From Mugil cephalus (lineage: Eukaryota; Chordata; Actinopteri; Mugiliformes; Mugilidae), in contig NC_061781.1 of assembly GCF_022458985.1 (NCBI RefSeq), forward strand, positions 19,437,001 through 19,501,000: a stretch of DNA of 64,000 bases. Direction: 5' to 3'. The number at the start of each line of letters is the position of its first letter. Position 1 is the first letter of the stretch. The notes under the pieces were generated by a model. The model was not told the DNA's origin, made no database searches, and saw only the letters and a program-made list of their open reading frames with translations. Shown here in pieces: positions 18,632-37,100 of this stretch. A program made the translations under genes and the position numbers.

Positions 18632-20506
18632 CTACCAGTTCTCATCTGAGAAAGAGCTGGAGCTGCCGGAGTCAGAGTCTGCGTCCGTGAGGCCGTCAAA
18701 GTCCCAGTCTGCACTGGAGCCGCTGTCGTCGTCTTCCTCTGTGGAGAAGCTGTGTGCGGAGCCCAGGCACGCTGGGTACACGCGTGTCGAAACGCACACG
18801 GGTCCCAGCGTGGACACGTACACCGCCATGATGTTCTTCCACGTGTCCCTCGCTGGGTCGTACTCATGGATCAGGACTCTGTTCTTGTTGTGCTGCAGCA
18901 AAGTCTGAGTGAGGAGGAGCAGCTTGCTGTTGTGCTGGATCACCTGGTAATTTAGGGCTCGACTGTCGATGGGAATGTCGCCCAACCTCTTCCATTCCCC
19001 CCTGGTGGGGCTGTAAGCTTTCACCACGGGGATGTCACACACACAGACTATCTGGTCCTGGAACACGCAGGCTTTGTGGAGCTTGTCTCTTCGGAGCGAC
19101 CCGCAGTGGCGCCAGCGGTTCCTCTTGGGATCGTAGCAAAGCATTCTCCTTTTATTCACCACGTACAAGTGGTCATTTAGAGCCACCACCTGCATTTTAC
19201 CCAAAGAGTGCGGCAGAGGAGCCACAAACGTCCACTGGTTCCTCTGCACACTGTAACACTCGACCTCCTTCAGTCTGGCATCTGTCACTGGATTCCTTCC
19301 ACCCAGAAGGTACACGTGGCCGTTGAGATAGCCCATCCCCGAGTGTATCCTCCCCAGCGGCCTCTCCGCTAGCTCCTGCCAGCTGTTGAGGACAGGGTTG
19401 TACAGCCAGAAGTGTTTAGAGAGGTGGGAGGCTAGGTACAAGTTGTTTTCGGGGGTGGCGCAGGCGATTAGAGACTCCATGGTGGAGCGTTTGTAATCCT
19501 GACTGCTCAGGTCCTCCAGCGGAGGAGCCATGAAATACAGGTCCTCCGAATAAGGGTCGCAGCACATGATGTTATCGTTGGGAAGACCGAAAAAGAGGAT
19601 CATTTCTTTCGCACTCACACCTATCCTGTGTTTTGGTACGTCTAGAGGTGCAGACATCCCACAGCTGTCCTCTGCAGACCTGTCGAAAAACGATGCCAAG
19701 TACTTCTCTATTAGAGGCCTCGTCATGAGGCTTTCCAAGTAACACTTGTCCTTCTCGGTAAACAGGTTCCAGCGCACGCACTTGAGCGCTTGCAAAGCGT
19801 CCTCCTTCTTCTGTGGCGCGTTGGTCTCTATCCACTGTAGGGCCGCCGAGCACACCTTCTTCTCGCAGTCAACGTCCAGGGTGTCCAGAGACAGCAGCTC
19901 CTTCAGCTGCACCAAGTCCAGCTCGCCGAGCTCCCCCCCGGTGCACACCTGGCTGAAGTTCCGGGCTATGAACGCCTGCGCGTTCTCCTTCAGCTCGGGA
20001 TTGTCGTAGGTGTCCGCAAACTTCAGTATCCCCACGCAGTTGGAGAGGTCCAGCCTCCTGGTCATGAAACTGGAGCAAGCTTTCCTGATGTACTCCAGCT
20101 GAAGCATGTTTGCGGCCGCGTACAGCCTCTGCACGTTGCTCTCCGTGATGGTCACCCTGCCCGTGTAACAGTAATCGATGATGACAGACATGGATTCAGA
20201 GTCCACCCCACGGATGACCACTCTCTCCTGGACGCTCTCGTGCAGCCCCCCCGTGAACATGCTTTTGAAGTACGGGCTGGCGGCGGCGAGGACGTTGCGG
20301 CTGCACAGGAAAAGTTGGTCAATGTCACCCCTGGAGGAGTCTCCGCTGTCCTCCAGCGGCTCCTCCTCACGCCCGACCCCGATGGTGACGTCCCCGAGCA
20401 GCCGGGAGTCGTACAGGGACTTGAGCTCGGTCATCAAACCCCGAGCGTGGTTCACGTCCTCCAGCACCTCGGGACCACTGAAGCAGTGCAGCGCCGAAAA
20501 AGCCAT
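18632..20506 (-). CDS. kbtbd7: Kelch repeat and BTB domain protein 7
   Basis: A single open frame of 624 aa. It has a BTB domain (about residues 28-135, with LFLCSRNVLAAASPYFKSMF), a BACK domain (about 140-265) and kelch repeats with YLLGGRNP and VECYSVQRNQW (about 295-570), then an acidic serine-rich tail. RNVLAAASPYFKSMFTGG and CYDP are shared with human KBTBD7 and KBTBD6. The mammalian proteins are substrate adaptors for Cullin-3. They bind GABARAP through a C-terminal W-x-x-V motif and ubiquitinate TIAM1, limiting RAC1 signalling. The tail here matches up to FSDEN, then ends right after the motif tryptophan. A possible short downstream intron (18574-18632) could extend it. Human KBTBD7 is also one uninterrupted ORF, 684 aa as I recall. 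The start ATG is followed by SALHCFSGPEVLEDVNHARG, aligning with the human FFTGPEELKD region. Confidence 0.92.
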   Translation of the reverse strand: MAFSALHCFSGPEVLEDVNHARGLMTELKSLYDSRLLGDVTIGVGREEEPLEDSGDSSRGDIDQLFLCSRNVLAAASPYFKSMFTGGLHESVQERVVIRGVDSESMSVIIDYCYTGRVTITESNVQRLYAAANMLQLEYIRKACSSFMTRRLDLSNCVGILKFADTYDNPELKENAQAFIARNFSQVCTGGELGELDLVQLKELLSLDTLDVDCEKKVCSAALQWIETNAPQKKEDALQALKCVRWNLFTEKDKCYLESLMTRPLIEKYLASFFDRSAEDSCGMSAPLDVPKHRIGVSAKEMILFFGLPNDNIMCCDPYSEDLYFMAPPLEDLSSQDYKRSTMESLIACATPENNLYLASHLSKHFWLYNPVLNSWQELAERPLGRIHSGMGYLNGHVYLLGGRNPVTDARLKEVECYSVQRNQWTFVAPLPHSLGKMQVVALNDHLYVVNKRRMLCYDPKRNRWRHCGSLRRDKLHKACVFQDQIVCVCDIPVVKAYSPTRGEWKRLGDIPIDSRALNYQVIQHNSKLLLLTQTLLQHNKNRVLIHEYDPARDTWKNIMAVYVSTLGPVCVSTRVYPACLGSAHSFSTEEDDDSGSSADWDFDGLTDADSDSGSSSSFSDENW

Positions 20507-21661
20507 TGCTGCAAACTCGAGAGAGAAATGTGCAATTTTTTTTTTTTTTTTTTACGTCGGCGAAGGTTGCAAATGACACGCTGTCATGCGGCGAGCATGG
20601 TCGGTAACGCCAAAGGGTCTGTGCGCCGACGGTGACACATCCGAAAATCAAACGTACCCTGTGGGTAAATACATTACCAAGCGACTCAACAGCTGAACGG
20701 ACGCCTACGAGTCCGTTAAATGACCATGATGTCGCGTCAAAAAAACGGATACTCCGACAAACTACCCCCCTAGAGAATCGCTTTAAAAATAATGCTGATT
20801 TTCACAGATCTTTTTTTCTCGACATTTGCTCATCTCTGTTTTGAATGTAGCAAACGGACGGAGAAGCGTCTTTTTACTAAAACAAGAAACGTCAGTTTTG
20901 TCAGGATTGGAACTACAGATTCCGGCCGGATCTGCCAAAATAAAACTCTTCTTGATTTATAAGTGCATCCACTTTTTTGTCGTTTCGATTTATATCTGGT
21001 CTGGTGTATCCTCAAAGGATTTTAATGCAACATCCTTTCATGATTACGGCTTTTCACTACCCAAAAACATCTTTTCAACCTAAAAATAGGTGATACATGC
21101 TCTTAATTTGAACGCAACCTTGCCAAGCTTCCGCTCTGGCTCCTTGCACTCTCGTACAACCTTGCTAAGAAAGGATTGTCCTCAGTGATTGGTTTGTGAA
21201 ACTGGGTCGACGATTGATGTTTGGTTGATCAGGTTCGATTCAGGGTTCCACTTCCACTGGCATAAAGTCCATATTACAATTACATAAATAAAAGGAAATG
21301 CTTTTCTCTAATTGATATCTCACATGATAATTATAGACACAATTCTTCCCTCTTCTCCCTTCTTCCCTTCCCAGAAACGTGTTACTCTTTACTAATATCA
21401 GACCAAGAGAGATAATGCGATTGGAAATTGATTTTCATCGGCATGTATACGCCTTAATCTGAGTTTAACTAGACAAGGCGTGTGCGCATGCTCCATAACC
21501 ACTGCGCTGGCGTATGACCCCGGAACAAAGCATCCAACAAGGCTGGTCCCAGAAGAAGGTGAACACAGATGGTGTAGGTACCAGACCATCTCGGCTGAGT
21601 ATGTAAAGATGTTATGGCATAAACTGAATTGCAAAACAAATGAGAGGATTTCAATTTAATC
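20507..21661. other. kbtbd7 5' region and gap to the death-domain gene
   Basis: Holds kbtbd7 5' UTR/promoter sequence with a T17 run near 20538-20554, then AT-rich spacer. No further gene supported. Confidence 0.5.
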
Positions 21662-21667
21662 TTTATT
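21662..21667 (-). terminator. Poly(A) signal of the death-domain gene
   Basis: AATAAA on the minus strand about 95 bases after the stop codon, a well-placed signal for a short 3' UTR. Confidence 0.6.
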
Positions 21668-21760
21668 GAAAACTACAACGTCTTACAAGACTGCAAGCCT
21701 TCTTCTTTGTACAATACTAGCCTATGTGCAGGTTGAACTACGGACACAGCCACAGCTGCT

Positions 21761-22540
21761 TTAAGTGAATTTTCGGTTGAGGTCGTTGATCCTACGTAGT
21801 GCGTCTTGGTTGTGGATGGTTTTGTGGACTGTAATGAGGAAGGGGAAGGCAGAGGGAAGCTCCACTCTTTTGCTCAGCTTCTGGTGACCCCAGTGGAGAC
21901 AGCGCAGCCTCTCAGCCAGGTCACGTCTGCCTGCTCGCTCCAGTCCATCCTGGAGCAGCTTGGTCTTATTGGGCTTGTTCCATGACTTCTCATACCTGTC
22001 AATATAGGGAGAGATCCAAGAAATTTGAGACAGTAATGTGTGAACCCAGGAAACAATAATTATAAAAGAAAGTGGCAGGTTTTGGAGGGTCTATGAATTG
22101 GAGAAAACACTGCACGGATAAACTAGTAACATTAAAAAAAATCTGCAGTGGTGTTAATGCAAAAACACTACTAATGAATAATGGCTCTATAATACACAAT
22201 AAATGCTGTTTGACACTGTATAAAACACGAGCACAAACTCTTTACCAGCTTTCCAACATGGACCTGGCCTGGACATTCTTCTCTGTAGATCTGGCGTGGA
22301 ACCGCCCTATCTCAGTTCTGTTGAAGCCGAGCTCGTAGGCCAGAACCGACCACTCAAAACCAAGCTGACTGGAAATCTCCTGCAGAGTCTTTAGGTTGAT
22401 AACAGCATCCTAAAAAAAACATGAAGTGCAACAACAACACAACAGTGATTTTATAATTATGTATTTGTTTCAAAAAAAGAACTTCAGTGATACACAACGT
22501 TAAAGCAGACCATTCATACCTCTTGGGCTTTGTTGGGCAT
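21761..22540 (-). CDS. Small death-domain protein, unnamed
   Basis: Three coding exons, 22520-22540, 22246-22409 and 21761-21995, total exactly 420 nt (139 aa plus stop) with consensus GT-AG sites. The first codes only MPNKAQE. Residues about 8-95 look like a six-helix death domain: LQEISSQLGFEWSVLAYELG, then RTEIGRFHARS, the conserved helix-5/6 block LLQDGLERAGRRDLAERL, and the W at the domain core. After the domain comes a short tail (residues about 100-139) with SAFPFLITVHKTIHNQDALR. Death domains assemble signalling complexes of apoptosis and innate immunity. No transmembrane segment, CARD, kinase or other domain is present, so an adaptor or decoy-like role is only inference. I do not recognise the orthologue. 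The short first exon could be an internal coding exon of a longer gene, but no upstream acceptor or exon is evident. Confidence 0.75.
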
Positions 22541-23417
22541 TATCAGAAATTCCAATAGACCAGAAGAGCAGGTCAAAATTCACTTCCACTTTTTAGATTT
22601 TAAGGAAAAAATAAAAACAGTTATAGTCCAAATTTCCGAGCGGCAGATGGAGATTTTAGCCACTTACACTAAGGTGCATCATGTCACAAATGAGCGTGGT
22701 GTAAGTGTTACTGGGGAGATTCAACATCAACACACTATATCTTGTTAAACATTAGACACTTCAGCTCCACTTAACAGTTTAACGCTCCACCTCACTTTCA
22801 CATAAACAAGTGGAGTGAATTTTGCAACATGTATTTTAGAGGAGCCAGGGTCACCCATGCATTTTGGAATGATTGAAAAAACATTGTAGTATCTGTATAG
22901 TCAGTAGTTTATTTTTTAGCCTTTTCCTACTTGTGGCATACAAAGTTGGGCTGAAATATGATAAAATAATAATAATTGCTATCAGTATATGGCTGAGGTA
23001 AAAACCTTCTGGTTTCGCTCTTGACAAAAAAGCTTGCGTATATTTCCCAAACTGTTTGACTATTTCTTTAAAAATCTGAAGTGACATTTAAAAACTAAAT
23101 AAATGCAGCATCACTTACCTTTGCCTAAACAGTGATCCTAATATCCAACTAACAATGGTATGTTACATGCTATTATGGAAAAAGATCAGATTCAGAATAT
23201 GCAAACCGAAAACTGAAAATGTTCACGTGGGGTATGTGTGTTAATTGCATCTTATCATTGACTTTGATACAGTCCTTAATATTACAAAGATTTCTTTTAT
23301 GCATTTCTAATACAGTTATCAAGCAATTCTCCTCCCAAATTTACTAGGGGTCTTTACTTTAAGAAATTGACCATACTCAAGAAAATCAGGAACAATTTGG
23401 CTGTTTTGGAAATGCTT
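22541..23417. other. Gap between the death-domain gene and slain1
   Basis: AT-rich sequence without a recognisable gene. It includes the likely promoter of the death-domain gene at its left edge. Confidence 0.5.
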
Positions 23418-23423
23418 TTTATT
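23418..23423 (-). terminator. Candidate slain1 poly(A) signal
   Basis: AATAAA on the minus strand about 800 bases past the stop. Further copies at 23632-23642 lie closer. Confidence 0.35.
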
Positions 23424-24220
23424 CACTTTAAAAATTCACCTCCTCTTTAACATCTCATCACCCATAAAAAGCATCAGGGCTCTATGTGCAATATCACTGC
23501 AGCGTTCATGTTTATCAAAGGACGTTAAAAGTTGAATGTAAACCATAAAGGAAAAGAAACTAGGCAAAGATAAAAGTGTGCACAATGACATTAACTAATG
23601 TCATACGTTACTTAAGAATCAAAGCAGATAATTTATTTTATTGTGTTATAATTCTGGTCCAAAGTGCTGCGAGGTCCAGCCAATAAATATAACTAAGATG
23701 AATCACACTACAGGCACAGGAAGTAACAAACGAAATCAGGTTCACTTTCATATCTGACAGCACAGTTTGACATAAAACAAAAAGATAATATTCGCAAAAT
23801 TAGTCGTATGAAATCATTAAAAGCATGTACAAAAGCATGGGCTATTTTTCTAAACTTCCAGCTGGAGAGAAATTTGAACTGTACTCAATGAAAGCATTAA
23901 TTAAACATCCACAATGATAACCCCCCCTCCCCACCCCAACAAAACAAAAAAAACAAAAAAACAAAATCCATTTCACATTTAACAACAGATTATCAGAGTA
24001 TTGCCTGGTAGTTTGTCAGTGTTTCAGCAGGCAGTAAGATCCAGCCGGCTGGACCCGTACTGTTCTCTGTCAATGAGGAATAGTGCTTTTTAGTCACGTT
24101 AACAGTCTCTCTTCATTTGTCCACAGCCCAAGTCTGGGACCTCCTGACAGCAATATTTTAAATCAGTTGGCTCCCATGCAGCTTTTCTTTGTGCACGTCC
24201 CAAACTTCTTTTGTTTGGCT

Positions 24221-32133
<7,913 letters not shown>

Positions 32134-33989
32134 TTGGTAAAAAGCACATTGAGAGCGGCTGAAAACACGGCCTGCCTGCAGAGGGTCCTATTCAATTTCA
32201 GAGAGGGTGTCCAGATTCCCCCGTTTAAAGCTACCGCACACACACACACACGCTCACACAAATGTGCACACACTGATGCTGCTGCTTCTGCTGCTGGGAT
32301 GACTGCACAGCCTCCGTCTGATTGGTCAGCAGCTTGGAGTTCAACTCCCATCACACCACTGCTGAGGAAGTATTCATTATACACGCTTTCTTCACACATG
32401 ATAAAACAAACAACCAAACAATTACAGAAGACACTAAGACGTATTTCTAAATAAATGGTGCAATTTTGATAACTTAAAAAAATCGAGCAAACCCCGAGGA
32501 AATTTACAACGTTATATGCAATTTGGATTAGAAATAAATGGATAAAAATGGATAATAAACTGGAGTATGGTTTATTCTTCCAATAACAAAACCAACTGGA
32601 GTAAGGGAGTTTATAATACAATATGTTGATATGGGCTGAAGTCATGCTAATTTACCATTATTATAATTGGGAATTTACTCAAATATAAATTTCTGCACAC
32701 ATTTTAACAGCTTAGGTGTTACTAGTTAAATATTCCATAGCTAACCGAGCTAATGCTAGTGGACATAGCACTATCTAATTGTCTAGCTAAACAAATTTTG
32801 CCATATTACTCAACACCTGTAGGCTATGACTTAGCAATGCTGTAATATTTTAGGGCCAAATTCCAACAAATAGAACAGGCTGCAGCACACGTTTCTATAC
32901 ACAGAGATTAGTCGTTGCTAACTAAATGTTTGTAAACCATTAATTAGCTGTTACGTAGCTAACAGCTAATTGAAGACTAAACTAAAAGTAGATACAGTTT
33001 AGCTAAACAAATTTTTGTTTTTAAGTTCCGTATTATTTTACACATCCACTTAACCGTGTTGATATTTTTAGTGGAATTTATTCAAATAAAATAGGTGTTT
33101 GCTTATTTAGCATGTGTTGCATTGAGTTGCAAGATTAGAATTAACCCAACACAGTGTATGGGTAAAAATAGTTATGGTGAAACATTGACAAAATACTCGC
33201 TAAAATGTTGCATTACTCTTTTGAATATCTTTCCATACAAATTATATTTAGTTTTTCTGAATTGCAGTTAAAACTCTAGCTCCATTACATCTTTATAAAC
33301 TGATATTTAGCTTCTTATAATGGTTTTATATAATGAAAAATGGTATTTACTCAAACAGATTGCACCACAAAACTTATGACATTTTAGATGTTTAGATGTA
33401 TCGATTATGCTAGTCTATTATTTGCTAACTGTTACATAGCTAGCTGAGGTAATTAACCAATACCTAAGGTATTGCTAAGCTACCTACTAGCAAATGTAGT
33501 ATGTAATATGATGAAAGATGTGGATAAAGCTTGCAGCACACAACCTGTTTCATGCAGTAGAGATTTGTTGTGACTTAATATTTATATATCACTGAAAAAT
33601 ACTTATCTAGCACGTTGTATGCCAAAGTTTAGCTAGCTGTTGCAAACTAATAAAAAACCAAATGAAATTTTGATATTCTGACATTATTACGAATACATTT
33701 TTGTGAAATCCGTTCTTCAAACATAATAAAGAAATCATTGAAAAATGTGACATTTCTGTTTATTTTTTTTTATTTTTTATTTTATTTTTTTTAGATAAAG
33801 TAACATATATTGCATTTATTGCACAAAGAAAAAGCCCCCGGCCCTCAACATTGTACTTCTCTTATCATTTTACATACACAAGAGTCATCTATGAGCTGCA
33901 AACTTAAGAGAAAAAAAGAACAGGTATGTTGTTTAGCGTTTGAAACAGAGACAGGAGTACTGATACGACACAGCTAAAACAAATTGTAA
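32134..33989. other. slain1 promoter side and gap to scel
   Basis: The first 250 bases are relatively GC-rich with a CA tract at 32238-32256, fitting the slain1 5' UTR/promoter. About 32690-33660 is AT-rich and rich in diverged copies of tagctaac / tagctaaacaaatttt words (see findings). A T/A-rich tract at 33755-33795 follows. Confidence 0.5.
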
Positions 33990-33995
33990 TTTATT
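33990..33995 (-). terminator. Candidate scel poly(A) signal
   Basis: AATAAA on the minus strand about 160 bases beyond the scel stop. Confidence 0.45.
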
Positions 33996-34152
33996 ATGAG
34001 CACTGAATATTGGATGCTATTAAAATAAAGTAACTGTCATTTATCAAAACACCCAAATAATGATCTTTCAGTTTGTCATAATCCAAGTTCATTGGAACCC
34101 GTGTCACCCAAAACACACAGATAACGATAATCCATTTGATCTTTATGATGGC

Positions 34153-37100
34153 TCAGCGCCGCCATTTATCTGTAGGGGGGGGAAAGGATGATACTAGTGT
34201 TATTCAAATATTCATGCAGCAAAATAAACCAATGCACATTAATGTTTATATTCATGTTCAGGACCATTAAGAACTATACAGTATACAAATATTTTTTTCT
34301 TTTACCTCTGGTGATCTCAAAGCAGTTCTCACAGTGCACCATGCTTTTGTAGATCCACATGCTGTCGCCAGCTCTCAGATTGCCCAGATTACAGTTACAC
34401 ACGTGACACTGCCAAAGCACAAACATCCACATTAGGAAAAAAGATAAACACGCTGGCCACTCAGCTGCACAGACGACAATCAACAGCATCTGGTTACCAA
34501 CGGCTAAATGAAATTTAATGTTGCTTCTAATTCTCTGTGTTCCAGAGGAAACATGCGACACATACAGAACATTTTCGACCACTCTCTGTTGTTGTCTAAT
34601 CGAAATAAGAGGCACATCTTAAAACTAATATGCTCACTTTAAAGCAGTTGGCGTGGCAGTTGATCTTCATGTCGTCCAGGACCATCTTGGCATCTCCAGT
34701 GAACGGCTTATGGCAGTAGGTGCACAGGTCTTTCTCAAGCACTGCCCTGTATCATAAAATAACTTATTATTAAGTGTCTTAAAGTACATTATTATAGAAA
34801 TTGTATAAAATAAGTTTATTTTTGAAACGTAATTTTATAATTGTCTTAGTTGAGTCTTCCTAGTCTATGTGGATTTAAAAAAAATAAAAAATGGAGTGGA
34901 CTTTATGGCTTGGTCAATTATATCTCAACTTTTTGAGCAGATTTTTATATGAGAGGAATGAGAGGAATCAATGACTGGTTATGAAAGCATTGCAAAGAGC
35001 TTTGCAATCCTTTGTGCTTGACTTTTCTTCAAGGACCAATAGCAAGTTTGCAACTTTTAGTAAAATATCCTGACTATTGTGGGAGCTGGCTCAAAATTTG
35101 GTGCAGACACTCATAGGTCCAAGATGAGAAATCCTAAAGACTTTGTTGGTTGTCAGGTTTTACCTCCAGTGCTTCCAATAGTTTACTGATGTTCTGACAG
35201 GATTAACTGTCAGAATAGCATCAAATCTGCTGTAGACTGAATCTTGTCATGTTTGCATGTATATGTTTTATTTAATACCTTTTGGTGGTGTAAGAAGACG
35301 GACTGTACACGGTGGGACTGGTGATACTGGTGTACTCGTAACTGTAATGAGACAAAAAAAAACCTTTAGAATAGTTCTTATTTACTGCATGATAAGGCCT
35401 TAATTTGCTTTGCTTCATACCTGGAGTCCGGTTTTGAGTAGGAGTAACTCTTACGGTCACTGCTGTAGGTGTCACTGTGTGTGCAAAAGCAAATTAGATT
35501 AGGGACGTTGGAAAGACTGTAGACGCTTTATTCCAGTTGCATATTCAGAAACATTGGTGCAGTGAGAAAGACGCTTGAAATGGTTACCTTGGCTTGGTGC
35601 TGATGCTGTAGGAGGTGGTGCGGGTGGTGGGACTGTCAGTGTCAGTGTACGACCTGTAGCTGTGGATCAATAAACTAATGAATTAGATACTGTATGGTAA
35701 CTGAACAAACAGACACATATACTGAATGCATTCTCATCTTGTCTTATTGATTGAACTGTGGTATCATTTTGGAGATTGTGGTTTGTTTTACTATTTAATT
35801 GTATTGTGTTGTACCGACACATGTTTTTATTATTTTGACGACCTCATTTTTAGTCAGTGGACTGGGGTAAATTTAATACAGTTTAACAGCACCACCAACT
35901 ACATTGTCCTACAGTTTAAATATCACCTTTCTTACACTGTTACAGTACAGACTGAACATTTTAACATAAACTAATGTTTAGTGCAAGATTTCTACATTCG
36001 AATTAGTCTGTTTTCAGTAGGAATTGGCAAACGTGTGTATATGGTACATGCAAAAGGCCCTGTCTTTGCGATGCAACGCTGACTAAGAAATTCATTTCAC
36101 CTGACAGGAGAAGACAGGTCCGATGTAATGGATTTAGGCAGGAGGGTGCCGTACAGATCATCCTCAGTCCTGGAAAGACAACCACAACAACATTGGGCTG
36201 CAATTCTTAGGTTTTCTGAGTATATTTGGAAGAGAAATTGTTGAAGAGGTTTGTCTTACGTAGAGTGGTTTCTGGTATTGGTTGTAGTTGTAATGTTGTC
36301 TCTGAAAGAGCAAAAGAAGAAGAAGAAATAGGCTACTTTAATCTGACTGTCTGGTTATATCAGCGACACATTCTGTGGCAGCAACTCACCCATTGTTGGT
36401 GCTTTTCACTGTCACAGTCTCAGTGCTGGTCACAGTTGTTTTGCTGTAATAAAGAGAATATGACACATCATGAATATTTAAAGTGATGCAGTACACCTCT
36501 TTATTTCAAGTCCCTTCCATGTATACTGATAAATGGAAGAGTTATAGCTGTTAACAAACACGTCTCTCAGTAACTATAACATTTGAAGCATTTATTAAAG
36601 GTTGCAGAGGTTAAAACTCTATTTTACTTAAGGTTAAACTTTTTTTTTTTTTCAGTTTTTAACTAATGTGTGCACTGTCTATGCCATCATTTTGGATGCT
36701 ATTGGGAATGATTTTGAAATAATTTCAACAAAGGATAAATTAGGAGATAATAATCAATGCACCATGCAAAAAGAGACCCAGGATAATGATACTTATCTTC
36801 AGCTGTGTTCACGTTTATGACATCACCAGTGAAATATTTAAACACATGGAAAAAATTAAACTGCCCCGAGTAAGATATAGCAGAAAAAAAAGAAATCCCA
36901 GAAGCAAGGGTGATTTTTATTGCTTATGACTTCATTTCTTTCATTCCGGTATCGAAGTGGAATTGATGATGTTTACCTGGGCTTGGTGTAGGAGGTGGTG
37001 CTGGAGGTGGAGGTGTAATCAGAGTGCGAGCTGCAGCATCAAAGGAAGGCGTTAGATATGCACAGCCACTGAACTTTGCCTTTCGTTATCTAGAAACATT

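Noticed and set aside
20632-20800. Similarity of 20690-20775 to 55590-55650 (tcaaaaaaacgga-type words)
   Set aside because: The shared stretch is too short and A-rich to call a repeat family by eye.
32134-32645. Minus-strand ORF running into the slain1 start region
   Set aside because: It is in another frame from slain1, has low-complexity sequence and no family resemblance. It is promoter/UTR sequence.
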